Shown here piece after piece: positions 22,658 through 34,394 of a DNA stretch of 64,000 nucleotides. Position 1 is the stretch's first letter. Each line of letters opens with the position of its first letter. Source of the stretch: Hoplostethus atlanticus (lineage: Eukaryota > Chordata > Actinopteri > Trachichthyiformes > Trachichthyidae); contig JAXDDX010000053.1 of NCBI GenBank assembly GCA_034670405.1, forward strand, positions 615,001 through 679,000, in the 5' to 3' direction. The translations under genes were made by a program, and so were the position numbers. The notes under the pieces were generated by a model, which was given only the letters and a program-made list of their open reading frames with translations, was not told the origin of the DNA and did not search any database.

Positions 22658-22733
22658 ATTTCTAATATCAATATCTCCATCAATATTAATCTCTCTCTCT
22701 GTATGTTTTAATCTATCAGGTGTTGTTGTCATT
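22658..22733 (-). repeat. Right arm of the perfect 76-bp inverted repeat
   Basis: Exact reverse complement of 21938-22013, followed directly by GTTCCTG and a (TG)n run. The equal length of the internal (CT)5 and (AG)5 parts, which mutate quickly, argues that the duplication is recent or maintained by conversion. Confidence 0.95.
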
Positions 22734-22737
22734 TGTT

Positions 22738-22739
<2 letters not shown>

Positions 22740-22786
<47 letters not shown>

Positions 22787-22930
22787 TGAGAGGCTGCATC
22801 TCTATAATGAAATGTGACTGATTGATTGCAGTTCAGTGAAAACAGCAGCTAATTGATGCCCCCAAGCCTAATACACACACACACACACACACACACCTAC
22901 CTACACACACACACACACATACACAGCGTA
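22740..22930. repeat. (TG)n and (CA)n microsatellites
   Basis: (TG)n at 22740-22784 and (CA)n at 22872-22923, in opposite sense and about 90 bp apart. Confidence 0.95.
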
Positions 22931-23740
22931 TGTTGTTTTGTACATGCATGCGTCCGTGTGTTTGTGTCTTTGTGTGTCTTTGCATGTGTTCATGTGTGTG
23001 TGTGCAGGTCCTTGTGGTCGGTGTTTTCATGCTGGAGCGTCTCCAGGCTCCACCAGAGGGAGGTTTCCCAACAGACCTGGGATCAGTCTGTAATTTCTTC
23101 ATGGGAATCGTTTCTACTTTCATTTCTGCTCGTCATTCACCAGTGAAATTACCAAGTTTCCTAAATTCGGACCCCACGCTCCAGCAGGTCCCTTCACACC
23201 TGCCCATTAAAGTGCATGCAGGTGAGTCTCTCTGTCAGCAGATCTCATTACAGCAGGAGGAGCTGAGCAGGAAGCAGTTTCCTCTCCACACCTGCAAACC
23301 GACCAGGACTGATCACCTGGCTGAACCGACTGCATGATCCCTCTGAGCATCGCCGCTATTAGCCAAATGACTATAATATTATCCCCCCCGACGCCGCCAC
23401 TCGCCGCAGAATCACTTTGCTCTTCATGTCGGCAATCTGTCTGAATGTGCTGCCGTGTTATTGCTCTGACAGCGGACGTTATTAGCAGCTTTCTGCATCG
23501 CGGGCGAAAGCCGACACGGCGACGTGTCAGGTTGGAGCTCCGGGGCGATGAAACCTGGTTTGTCTGGCGGGACGGCGAGCACCTCCGAGTTTCGGATGAA
23601 GAGATCAGATGGAGGCACTTTGGAAGGCGACACCAGAAAACACACTTCCAGCCCTGAACAGGAACATGATCCCGCCTCCAGAGATCAGCAGGAACAACAC
23701 GACACATCCACCGATGATCTGCTGCAGAGTGGATCACATG
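22931..23740. other. Unique flank, no gene seen
   Basis: Mixed composition. Several overlapping open frames occur on both strands around 23200-23740, but none has a recognisable domain or clear splice signals. Confidence 0.4.
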
Positions 23741-23741
23741 A

Positions 23742-24130
23742 TGGTTTAGTTAGTTTAGTTATGTAGTTAGTTTAGCTAATTTAGTTAATTCAGTTAGTTT
23801 AGCTAATTTAGTTCGTTTAATTAATTTAGTTTGTTTAGTTTAGCTAATTTAGTTAATTTAGTTAATTTAATTAATTGAGTTAATTGAGTTAATTGAGTTA
23901 GTTTAGTTAATTCAGTTAGTTTAGCTAATTTAGTTCATTTAGTTAGTTTAGTTAGTTTAGTTAATTTAGTTAGTTTAGTTAATTCAGTTAGTTTAGCTAA
24001 TTTAGTTCATTTAATTAATTTAGTTTGTTTAGTTTAGCTAATTTAGTTAATTTAGTTAATTTAGTTTGTTTAGCTAATTTAGTTAGTTTAGTTAATTCAG
24101 TTAGTTTAGTTAATTTAGTTAATTTAGTTG
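23742..24130. repeat. (TTAGTTTAGTTAATT)n array
   Basis: Tandem GTTTAGTTAATTTAGTTAG-like words. A block with AGTTTAGCTAATTTAGTTC recurs near 23798, 23918 and 23990. Confidence 0.95.
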
Positions 24131-24154
24131 GCCTTTACATTTAATAAATTAAAA

Positions 24155-24197
24155 AAAATAGAATAGAATAGAATAGAATAGAATAGGATAGAATAGA
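24155..24197. repeat. (GAATA)n microsatellite
   Basis: About eight copies of GAATA or AATAG in tandem. Confidence 0.93.
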
Positions 24198-24280
24198 AGG
24201 AGTAGTAGACGGACTGTAAGTCTCTCTGGGTAACAGTGTGTAAAGTGCAAGAAAATGTTAAATGGTCCAGTTCAGTTTAA

Positions 24281-24390
24281 ACTAACTAACAAACTAACTA
24301 ACTACTAACTAACTAACCTACTAACTAACTAACTAACTAACTAACCTAGTAATAAACTAACTAACTAACATACTAACTAACTAACTCAGT
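24281..24390. repeat. (AACT)n array, complement of the TTAG array
   Basis: Tandem AACTAACTAACT with CTACT interruptions. It is the reverse complement of the GTTAGTTAG words at 23742-24130, 150 bp away, so the two could pair. Confidence 0.93.
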
Positions 24391-24449
24391 GACCAGTTCA
24401 TTACAGTTCTGTCTTTTCATGGTTTCATCTTACTGAGGTGACAGAGAGG

Positions 24450-24640
24450 AAGAGGAGGGGATTCCCACTCTGAGGGTTGGAGAGTTCAGCCAATCACAGG
24501 ACAGAACGTTTGGCATGCTTTTCTGTGATGGATAACTGCCCTGATCTGATACAGTAGCCCCGCCCCTCTGGTGCTCCATGCAGGTTAAAACAAACACTCC
24601 AATACTATTAAGGCCTGATGTGGTAACTGAGCACATTTTA
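24450..24640. repeat. Dispersed repeat, copy A
   Basis: Contains CTCTGGTGCTCCATGCAGGT directly followed by TAAAACAAACACTCC. A matching arrangement (ATCTGGTACTCCAAGCACAT, then TAAAACAAACAAACAG) occurs at 51338-51376. Class unknown; the two copies are diverged. Confidence 0.55.
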
Positions 24641-25254
24641 CCTCTTAGATATCTGCTTCAGTTCCCAGATCAGCCACATCACCACCAGTAGGAAGGAGGT
24701 CAGAGGTCACAGCAGCCAAACCTTCCTGTGACCCTGGATGATCCTGCAGCCCGTCCTGGTTTCTGATCCCTTCTACTGGCACCTATTGACCAGTGGAGGA
24801 ACTGCAGGGATCCGGCAGGCTGTGATCTACTGGCTTCGCTCTCTCATCGACTGCTGGATCAAAATGTTCTCCGATAGCAGCGGGAGTGGACACCACCTGA
24901 GGTCAAATCAGATCAATCCAGCAGCATGATGGGATATATTTCTGTCCTCCAGAGTTCCTGGTCCGGTTTCTCTGTAATAATAGATCTATAATCTCAGCAG
25001 GACCTCCTGGTTAGATAAAGTTAAACTTTAAAAAGATGTTCAGCTGCTGAACATCAGGATCATCTTCACACTAGTTACAGGGTTAGGGTCCTTTCACACG
25101 ATGCAGTCTGGGGGTCTGTAATCTCACATGCTCCACATGTTAACAGCGTCATTCTTCATCTATAATACATTTATAAAATATATTTTATTTATAGATATAT
25201 AGTCTTTCAGTCTTTATGTACGTTTGGTTTTCTTTTTTCTGACCCATACAAGAA
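24641..25254. other. Unique flank, no gene seen
   Basis: No repeat or exon was recognised. AT-rich at 25150-25200. Confidence 0.4.
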
Positions 25255-25270
25255 AAATGGACTAATAATG

Positions 25271-25317
<47 letters not shown>

Positions 25318-25375
25318 CTTTCTTTATAAAGCACTAAAGGTTAAAAAGTGCTTCTCAGCCAAGAAAAATTAAAGT
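25255..25375 (-). mobile_element. (AAT)n run with a LINE-like 3' tail
   Basis: About 60 bp of (AAT)n is followed by CTTTCTTTATAAAGCACTAA and AAGTGCTTC. A run of ATA/AAT triplets joined to a TATA(T)AGCGCTTT-type word is how the antisense L2 at 48651 also ends, so this is probably a heavily truncated LINE 3' end. Confidence 0.4.
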
Positions 25376-25582
25376 GAACAATGACAAAGATCAATAGGAT
25401 CAATACGACAGAAAGAACAAAGAGGAACAAAACAGATAAAAAGAAGGAATAAATAAATATCAGACGAGGTAATCAGCATAAAATGAGGAAAAGCCAAATA
25501 TCTCAGAAAGACGATAAAGGAAGTTTTAAGATGTGATTTAGAAGATGACGCTGCTGGCTATCAGATGTCAACGCCATCTCTC

Positions 25583-25868
25583 TCTACCCATAATGCCTTG
25601 TGTTCTGGGGTGGTTTCCTGTAGCTGGTTGGATCCCGTTCTCTCTCCTAACGAATCACCACAGTTCTCTTCTACCCATAATGCCTTGTGTTCTGGGGTGG
25701 TTTCCTGTAGCTGGTTGGATCCCGTTCTCTCTCCTAACGAACCACCACAGTTCTCTTCTACCCATAATGCCTTGTGTTCTGGGGTGGTTTCCTGTAGCTG
25801 GTTGGATCCCGTTCTCTCTCCTAACGAACCACCACAGTTCTCTTCTACCCATAATGCCTTGTGTTCTC
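25583..25868. repeat. 87-bp tandem repeat, 3.3 copies
   Basis: Units begin at TACCCATAATGCCTTGTGTT at 25585, 25672, 25759 and 25846, exactly 87 bp apart and almost identical. The unit is 29 codons, so open frames cross the array on both strands, but there is no start context or domain. Confidence 0.97.
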
Positions 25869-26338
25869 TTGTTAGAGGACTGAGAAGTTTTCAGGCGTCT
25901 CGTCGGTTATTTGGTGAATGTTGTTCTCACCTGGAGACCAACCAGCTAAAGGAGGAAACGCTGCAGAGCTTAATAAACCCACCAGAACACGCTGGCTGTG
26001 AACGCACCTCAGTGATGCATCTAAACGAACTGCAGAAGTTAGAGGAGTAACTTTTCAGATTCCAGTAGCTGTGAGATCTCGTCTCAGGAAGCTGGGAGGA
26101 GCCAGCAGCATCTTATTGGTTCAGACTGGAGGACAGAAAACTTCCCACTCCAACACTGATTGGATGGATTCTGCTGAAGTCTCCGACACCTCGATCTCAT
26201 CTTACAAACCTGCCAGGGACGCCATGCCGTGTGTGTGTGTGTATTCACACGCTAATAAGGATCCAAAATTATCCAAAATTATCAAAATTAAGATTTACCT
26301 CTGGGAATTAGGAAATTTAACTTTTTATTAGCACTAAA
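25869..26338. other. Unique flank, no gene seen
   Basis: Contains a short (TG)n at 26228-26242 and a direct repeat AATTATCCAAAATTATC near 26268. No exon was recognised. Confidence 0.4.
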
Positions 26339-26339
26339 A

Positions 26340-26364
26340 TGTGTGTGTGTGTGTGTGTGTGTGT
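26340..26364. repeat. (TG)n microsatellite
   Basis: Twelve TG dinucleotides. Confidence 0.93.
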
Positions 26365-26419
26365 TCAGCCTGGAGTTTCATTGTGTTGCTGTTCATTAGT
26401 GGCTGCAGCAGTACGGAGG

Positions 26420-27320
26420 GTTGGAGGAGCATCAGGTTCTAAAGTGTTAAAGTCCCTGTGGTCTTTCTGGAGGAGGGACCAGAAATTAAAGTCTTGCTAA
26501 TTAGCGGGAGATAAAAATAGTGCTGAACGTGGTGGGTACAGTTGATGTGGCATAGTTTACACTTCAGCCCCGTTCTTACCGGCTGTCACCCTTGATCTCA
26601 TGCTGGCAGACGTTACAGCAACTTATTTTAACATCAATCCCAGATTCTGAAGTTCAGTAGAACTGTGCAGCCGTCGTTTCCTATCACAGGTTGTTGTTCA
26701 AACCTCGTCTGGTGCCTTTGCACATTTGTGATTTCGTTCAACTCCATTTAGAGTTTCAGGAAGGAGATTGTTCTTCTTTATTTTGATTCAAATAACCATT
26801 CAAATAAATGTGCAGTGGCTCCGACACACTGTTTGAAACAAGGTCAGGGTGCTTAGTGGGTCTGACGTAGGAAGTCAGTCTATTCTGGGGGTAATTGTGT
26901 CTTTGGGTAATGCGGTCTCCTTGTCCTTATAAGAGCCGGATGCCCCGGAGCTGCAGGATTACAGACAACATCCTCATCTCCTGCATCCAACGAAGGGCTT
27001 TTAGACTTGTTGTCAACAGATTATGAATCACTCCAGATGAATTGTCTCATCATTTATATGTGCATAACATGAATTAGCCGGGCGCACTGCTGATGAACAG
27101 CGAGGGAGCGTCCTCTGAATATTCAGAGCTGAGCATTAACATCACACTGAGGACAAGCCTCTTAGCAGAACCATCTCTCAGCTGTCTATTAACATGTTTG
27201 AAAGTGTAATTATGGTTTACCTACCGCCACAACGCCACAGATACAATACAGAGAAGAGCTGATAATAAAGGAGCAGAATCAGCTGTGAATCTGACAACAC
27301 TGTAAATACACAGACAGACT
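26420..27320. promoter_or_regulatory. Candidate conserved noncoding stretch
   Basis: About 900 bp without tandem repeats. It has the balanced, AT-leaning composition of vertebrate conserved noncoding DNA, for example CTTGCTAATTAGCGGGAG at 26494 and TAACATGAATTAGCCGGGCG at 27065. This is inference from composition and needs alignment. Confidence 0.3.
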
Positions 27321-27763
27321 GCCAGGGTGAGATCTGTGGACCCAACAGATTATCTGGATGTATCAGCTTTGGCCATTTTGCCTGAGATCTTTTTTTCCAG
27401 TCAGTCAGAAGAAAAACAAACCTGCATAAATAAAAGGCTTGCTTTACACATGGAACATGACTGGAGCAGATTTACCTCCGATAGAAACAGTAAAGAGGAT
27501 TTAGGTGGAGACGCTCGTCGTGGTCGCTAGTCCGCTACAACATGAACAGCAGATAGCAGGAGATGGTAATGCTGCAGGATTAAACAGAAGATTACGGTCA
27601 AACGGCAGAAACACAGACGAGATAATAATAGAATATACATCAAAACAATAATAATACCTTAATAATACCTTAACAAGAAGAATGAACTTCATTTGGTCAG
27701 CACGTTTTAAGATACAGTCATAAAACATTCAATTAAAACATGAAGAGAAAGAAACTATAATAG

Positions 27764-27764
<1 letters not shown>
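27321..27764. other. Unique flank, no gene seen
   Basis: No repeat or exon was recognised. Confidence 0.4.
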
Positions 27765-27840
<76 letters not shown>

Positions 27841-27882
27841 CGATAGATAGATAGATAGATACAAGTAGGGAAGAGCGAATGG

Positions 27883-27921
<39 letters not shown>

Positions 27922-27957
27922 TAATAATAATAATAATGTAATAATAATAATAACAAC
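27765..27957. repeat. Compound (AAT)n(GATA)n(AAT)n microsatellite
   Basis: (AAT)n at 27768-27800, (GATA)n at 27801-27861 with one GATC, then (AAT)n at 27883-27950 with GTAAT interruptions. Minus-strand frames rich in Ile, Tyr and Ser are artefacts. Confidence 0.97.
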
Positions 27958-28164
27958 AACAGTGAGCATGAGAACTGAACCATAATTTCACTAAAATATG
28001 AATCCTCAAATGTATTTTGTTTTGATTAAATTGTTTTTTGATTTGTTTCTTTTTCAGATTATTTTTGGATGTTTTAGTTTCATTGGACGAAGTGATGCAC
28101 AGATTAGAGACATGAACGGGTGAGTTAACGGTTAGAGTCAGACAACTAACCCTCTGGTTAAGGT

Positions 28165-28250
28165 TAGGGTAGGTTGGGGTTCTGGTCATGGTTACTTTCC
28201 ACTGCTCTGTTTCAACGTCAAACTACTTCCTGTTTCTAGTCGTGGCTCCT
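28165..28250. repeat. Dispersed repeat, copy 2
   Basis: Carries GGTTCTGGTCATGGTTA and GTCAAACTACTTCCTGTTTC, the two words shared in the same order with 17980-18065. Confidence 0.6.
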
Positions 28251-28769
28251 CCCCCTGAACCTTTCACCATCGGCTCATTTCACAAAGTTTCATGCGACCA
28301 GGCTGCACAGAAATGATGGGAGAGAGAGGTGGAAGGTCATGACCTAACTTGACCTCATCATGCGGTGAGGTAGAACCTGATTCTCCGTCCTGGACCACCA
28401 CACATCCTCTGTTACCCAATAACAATCCTGAATCAGATGATGTTGTACCGGCCAATCAGCTCGTGTCAAAGCCTGTTTTCTGAGACGCTGAACAGTCCTT
28501 CCCAACAGAAGCGCCTCCATCTTGCCTGCGGTGGCGAGGGTTTTGTAGGAAGTGGACTCTCCCAGAAGCTTTGTTCGTTTCTTCTTCCCTCCTTTTCTTC
28601 ACGTGCCAGTCATCGCCGCTCGGATACGACTCCAGTAATTGTTGCGTTGAGAGAGAATCTGGAAGCTGAAGGTGCATTGTGTGTTGCAGATCAGCTGCAG
28701 CGCGTCGCCGCAGGCGCTCAATATGCAGCAGCGTGTTACCACGCTGTGTACTGGACAAGAACATGAAAG

Positions 28770-28770
<1 letters not shown>
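28251..28770. other. Unique flank, no gene seen
   Basis: Open frames on both strands overlap here but none has a recognisable domain. Confidence 0.4.

Positions 28771-28810
<40 letters not shown>
28771..28810. repeat. (TG)n microsatellite
   Basis: About 18 TG dinucleotides. Confidence 0.95.
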
Positions 28811-29205
28811 TACTGTATATCTGTAAGCAGGATGAGTCACTGCTGTCTTCCTTCCTCTTCAGCCCTGCAGGCGTTGCCTCGGGCGTTCGTACCCCCCTCC
28901 CCTGCTACACCGCCGCGAGTATCCGAGCCACCCCCGCCCCCCAGCACCCCATACAGAGATGTTTGACAGCCTGGTCTCCACCAATAAGAAGTCCAGATTA
29001 CCTCCCAGAAGCCCTCCCACCCCCCCACCTCGGATGCAGGCAGGCATTTGGTTTTTCTCAAACTACCAGATCTACTTTGAAACCGACTTCATTTTGATGT
29101 TGCAGGCCACCGTACGCTGCAGAGACAAATAATTAACATGAATTACTTAATGCCCCTTTAAATCTTTGTCAAATTATAATTAAAAATAGTAATCTTTTTT
29201 TCATT
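28811..29205. other. C-rich unique DNA, no gene seen
   Basis: 28880-29035 is rich in CCC words (ACCCCCCTCCCC, CACCCCCGCCCC). No splice-bounded frame was recognised. Confidence 0.4.
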
Positions 29206-29206
29206 T

Positions 29207-29207
<1 letters not shown>

Positions 29208-29261
<54 letters not shown>
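29208..29261. repeat. (CA)n microsatellite
   Basis: About 26 CA dinucleotides. Confidence 0.96.
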
Positions 29262-29262
<1 letters not shown>

Positions 29263-30390
29263 GCAGGTGCGTCAGGATCTTATTCTTTACTTTTCTCTCC
29301 AGATCCATTTTTTTCTCCTATGGTGAAAATTAATTGCATTTTTGTTCTTTTCTTAAAATGGATGAAATAATGAAGAATTGACGCAGGATGGAGATGTCAC
29401 ATATTTTAACACATTACTGAAAAAAACATTTTAGAGATTTTAGATATTTTTCAAAAATGAATAGCATCAAAATCACCTCAACAAGTAAACAAATGCATAA
29501 TAGAGGAAACCTGAAAGGGGGCGGAGTCAGTGATGTCATGCTTGAGAGGACAATTATTGTGTTTTTCAAACTGCAAAGTGAAATGTCTTAATGTCTTAAT
29601 CAATACATTACATTTTACCCATTGCGTATTAATCAATCCAGGCCAACTTGTCAGTGCATTATGTTGGTATTGTTATTGATCCACTATTGGCTCTGAATGA
29701 GCTCTTAACACACAAACCCAACTTCCACACTGTGCTTGGCATCCAGAGGCTGTGAGCTCTGGTGATGTGAGTTCTGAGGTTTGCATCATTCAGCCGGCGG
29801 TGCGTTTGAGATCAGATCAGCTGTGGGAATCAGAGGCGTCAGGAAGCGAGACGACGACCCGACCAAACACACACAGATGAAACCAGAACAGCACTGACCT
29901 GATTAGAAATAAACCTCATTCAAAGTGCTATCAGGAAAAAGTGTATTATTATTATCATTATTATAATTATTATTATCATTACGTTTATATATATATGTAT
30001 ATATATATAGTCCACTACCAATAACTCTTTTGTTTCATCATTTATCCAAAACTAATACAAATCTTTATTCAAATGTTTCTCAAACCATATTAAATAACTT
30101 TTAAAAAATAAAATAAATAATAAGAAAATGATTGAAGTCATATTTACAAGTATTTTTCAACGAAGTCCTTTTCAAAGTTAAAGCTCTAGCAGTAGCAACA
30201 ATAATGCAAAGAGGACCATATTCATTTAGTCAATATCTGGTATTAGTTGTAACCCTGAATTAGGAGCAACATGTCAACATCTGAATGAAATACATGGACA
30301 GATAATCAGATATACTTCAGTTTCATACTAAGATGTTGATTTGTTTCAGTCTAAATCATTTATTCTGGAATACGAAGGCTAAACTCAGTA
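29262..30390. other. AT-rich flank, no gene seen
   Basis: Contains (ATT)n-like 29943-29985 and a self-complementary (TA)n run at 29988-30009. Otherwise unique. Confidence 0.4.
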
Positions 30391-30395
30391 AAGAA

Positions 30396-30712
30396 ATTCT
30401 GGAGAGGAGGAGGACATTAAGGGGAGGAGGACCTAAATATGAGGAGGACATGGAGGGGAGGAGGACATGAAGGGGAAGAGGACCTAAATATGAGGAGGAC
30501 ATGGAGGGGAGGAGGACATTAAGGGGAGGAGGACCTAAATATGAGGAGGACATGGAGGGGAGGAGGACATTAAGGGGAGGAGGACCTAAATATGAGGAGG
30601 ACATGGAGGGGAGGAGGACATTAAGGGGAGGAGGACCTAAATATGAGGAGGACATGGAGGGGAGGAGGACATTAAGGGGAGGAGGACATTAAGGGGAGGA
30701 CGCCGGTGCAGG
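30396..30712. repeat. 51-bp minisatellite
   Basis: About six copies of a 51-bp unit built from GAGGAGGACATTAAGGGGAG, GAGGACCTAAATATGAGG and AGGACATGGAGGGG words. The 17-codon unit leaves both strands open (Met-Glu-Gly-Arg-Arg repeats on +). No gene context. Confidence 0.95.
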
Positions 30713-31330
30713 ACAGATTTTGACCTGATTTTAGAGAAGCTGCAGCAGCTGAATAGGAGGAAGGTGATGTGTGAATGAGGAACTGGTTGATCTGTAACTC
30801 CAGAAACCAGAAGTGAAGCTCCTCCTGTCAACAGCGTCCCTCCGTCTGGTTTGGGTTGTGGAGAATCACTGAATCTTTTCTAGTTCATCACTTCATCACT
30901 TGTTTTCAGACATGACTTATTAAGGTGTGGTTTCTAGCAGTTATCAGCTCAGAGTTAGTTAAATTCTTATAAATATGATACACATATAATCAATCAGGTT
31001 ATTAACAACAGCTGATAAGTGATCGGCTGCTGTGTATCAAATAGATTTGAGGTAATAAATATCACAGTAATACTGGTGTCGCTGTCACCAGGCTCTTTCA
31101 TATCCTCATATTTACAGTCAGTTTGACACAACAAGCCCAGGGTGTTGCGCAACATGCTCCAAACAACACATGTTCTGCAAATTATCTTTTTAATAACTGA
31201 AGATTTTCAGTTTCAGTCTTTGTGAAGCTCAGGAAGTGAAACCAGACCGCTGTGACTCCTCAGGAGGAAATGGTTGGAAGGCTAACGAATGTGAAGGTAA
31301 ATGTGTTTACGGTGGCGAGGGATGCTGCAG
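30713..31330. other. Unique flank, no gene seen
   Basis: No repeats or exon were recognised. Confidence 0.4.
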
Positions 31331-31339
31331 CGCTCACCG

Positions 31340-32022
31340 CAGTATTACAGTAGTATTAGTAGACAGTATTACTCTTGTATTATTATTACAGTATTAATAT
31401 TATATTAGTATTACAGTATTACAGTAGTATTAGTAGACAGTATTACTCTTGTATTATTAGTACAGTATTAATATTATATTAGTATTACAGTATTACAGTA
31501 GTATTAGTAGAGAGTATTACTCTTGTATTATATTACAGTATTATTAGTACAGTATTAATATTATATTAGTATTACAGTAGTATTAGTAGACAGTATTACT
31601 CTTGTATTATTATTACAGTATTATTAGTACAGTATTAATATTATATCAGTATTACAGTATTACAGTAGTATTAGTACAGTATTATTCTTATATTATTATT
31701 ACAGTAGTATTAGTAGACAGTATTAATATTATATTATTATTACAGTATTACAGTATTATTAGTAGAAAGTATTATTCTTTTATTATATTACAGTATTACA
31801 GTAGTATTAGTACAGTATTAATATTATTTTATATTACAGTATTATAGTATTATTAGTACAGTATTATTCTTATATTATTATTACAGTAGTATTAGTAGAC
31901 AGTATTATTCTTTTCTTATATTACAGTAGTATTAGTAGACAGTATTAATATTATATTATTATTACAGTATTATTAGTAGACAGTATTATTCTTTTATTAT
32001 ATTACAGTATTACAGTAGTATT
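31340..32022. repeat. (ATTACAGTATTA)n array
   Basis: About 680 bp of tandem words ATTACAGTAGTATTAGTA, GACAGTATTACTCTTGTATT and AATATTATATTAGTATTAC. Blocks of ~60-110 bp recur with small differences. Confidence 0.95.
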
Positions 32023-33935
32023 CCTCTTATGAGGGCAGCTAGTCAATGCTCTCCGCTAGCCAACCTCCAGCTGAATGAACCTCTCTACCGGCTCCAGACG
32101 GACCAAAACATCGCAGTTCGCCACAAACTCGATCGGAAAAGAAGTTAATTAAAAAGACGAAGAGCGAACTTAAAGGTGAACGTTAAAAAAAGGGGGTGGG
32201 GAGGGGGGTCGCAGGAGGAGGGGCTGATAATGAAAATAGTCCCTGAACTTGATTTCCTTAATCACTGTATGCCCCTCTTTCTGTTAATTGAAGATAATTA
32301 TAGGATTTTAATTTTCTTATGTAGGTTAGAGGAGAGTGAGAAGTCATTCCAGATGTCTAGGGCGAATAACAGACAGATGAAGATGGAGGCTGGGTGGAGT
32401 CTATTAGCCTCCGTCTACGTGAACAGAGTCGGGATTGCTTTTAAAGTTGACTTTTTAATTCTAATTGTACTTTAATGTATTAGTAGAAGTATTTCAACGT
32501 GAAATCACCGGGTAAAATACAAATGAAGGTTTTGAATTTGGATTCTGCTGTAATGTAAAGACCCGTCTGGATCTGAACCAGAAACCTTTATTACCTGACC
32601 TGGTTAGTAGAAACTGACTCCTGACACAGTTACAAGATGCACCATGTAGACTACACAGTAGTACTGTATGTGTACATGTTTATTCCTTGGTGTGAATATG
32701 ACAACTAACTGTTTTCTTTTCAAGGTATGAATTTGTTCCTATGTAAAGAAATGACTTTAATACGGCGGTCTGCCTGCCTGACCAGCCTCTCCATTACTTA
32801 GAAATATGAAGAAACACCTATTTGTCTTGAAAACAGATGGAGAGCCTTTGGCTGTAAGAGCACAATTACAGCCATTGTAACGGAGAAAGAGGAAGAAAAT
32901 GGTGTGTGCTCGGTCAAATGGGCCGATTATGAAAAACTGCCATCTTTGTATGGCGATCCAGGAGGAAGGCATGTCAGAAAACTGACCATGCGTCATCATC
33001 CAGTAATTTGGGTTTATTTGTGTGATACGTGTCCACAAGAGAAAGGAGAGCATTGGAGCAAACCCATGATTGATCCTTAAGAGGCAATCACAATGACCAG
33101 CTACCATAAAATAGGCTGGCGTCTGACCCTCTGAAAGGCGTCGCTCCATCTCTGCTGTGGATTATCTTACACATTTTCAATACTTTCATATTAGTGAACA
33201 CTACCAGAAAGCTATTCTCTGCCATCCTGGCTGGAAGACAGAATCACATGGTGACTTTCTCTCTTCTTCCTGGTAATAATCCACTCGCTACGTGTCAGAT
33301 TGTATTCCAGATGCTCCGTGGTGATTTATAATGAAGTCACTGCATGTGCAAAAGACACAAATAAATGGACAAAGCTTCATGTAAATCTTTATCAACTGCA
33401 ATCATGATCCACACGGTGAGAAGGATGATGGCATTTAATGAGCAGCAAATGAAAATCCACCTGCCGTATTTTCCATGCCGGCACCACCGGGAGAAATAAG
33501 AGCGAGCTGCAACCAGCAGTCCTTGACTTGCACACAGACAGCCAGCAGTTGAAGTGAGGCTGATTCATCAGTGGGTTCAGCACACTCTGTTTCTCTTGCT
33601 TCCTTTGATGCTGAAAATATCTGATGTTGCTTCAGAATGAACACCATTTTGTCTCCCTCAGCAAAGGAAGGGAACGTGACGTTACCCCAGCAGGCCAGAA
33701 GAAGACTGCTTTCTATCTGCATCTCCAAACTCCGGCGATGCCCTGGGAGCCCGAGTACAGCGTCCCTTTAACGGGAGCTGAACAGTATCGCTCTTCGTTC
33801 TGCCTTTTTTTCATCCACATCCAAGACCTCAGCCCTGAGTTCAGCGTCTCAGAAGCCACTGGGCCCCGAGAGCGAGATGCACCAGCCCTTCCTGCATTTT
33901 ATCTCTCGTACTCTTAATTGACTTGCAGTGTGACG
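32023..33935. promoter_or_regulatory. Longest repeat-free stretch downstream; candidate conserved noncoding DNA
   Basis: Nearly 1.9 kb without tandem repeats. 32220-32480 (AATTGAAGATAATTATAGG) and 32740-33600 (CATTTAATGAGCAGCAAATG) have the look of deeply conserved noncoding sequence. Overlapping frames at 32757-33149 (-), 33435-33728 (-) and 33624-33917 (+) lack domains. The role as an enhancer is inference. Confidence 0.3.
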
Positions 33936-33938
33936 AAC

Positions 33939-33972
33939 GGCGAGAGCGAGCGAGCGAGCGAGCGAGCGAGAG
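33939..33972. repeat. (GAGC)n microsatellite
   Basis: About seven copies of GCGA/GAGC. Confidence 0.93.
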
Positions 33973-34394
33973 CAAAGTGATGTTCCTAGATGTGGAAGAC
34001 AGTTGTGGGAGGGCTGTGATGAAAAAATAATGACGCTAGTTACATTCTATTACACAAAATATGGGAGATGGCAATGAAGTCCCCTGCAACATTTCTCCTA
34101 AGTATCACCATCATCGAGGGCGCTGCTAGGAATTCTGGGATGTCATGTAGTGTGTATCTGCTGTAATCATCCAGTGTGCGGCTGAAACCCAGAGAATTAT
34201 GGGAAGCTATTTAGCTGCATATGATGTTGCTGTGCATGAGGCAACACCAGGGAGGTTTCATCAGAAATATGTACAAATAAATTACAGCTTTTCACCAGGT
34301 GACGTAAATAATTGCATCCCTAAGTGGATGTTTGCCCTCTCATGCACACGCCCACGCACGTGCACATACACACACATTTGTGCACCTCTATTTG

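Noticed and set aside
23207-23766. Overlapping frames on both strands suggesting a gene
   Set aside because: Four frames compete, none has a domain, and GC-richness alone explains the lack of stops.
28672-29097. Possible exon around the C-rich 28880-29040 stretch
   Set aside because: The frame runs through a (TG)n block and the rest is Pro-rich without recognisable motif or clear splice sites.
30356-30692. Repeat protein of YLGPPPLNVLLPSMSSS units
   Set aside because: Translation of the 51-bp minisatellite; both strands equally open.
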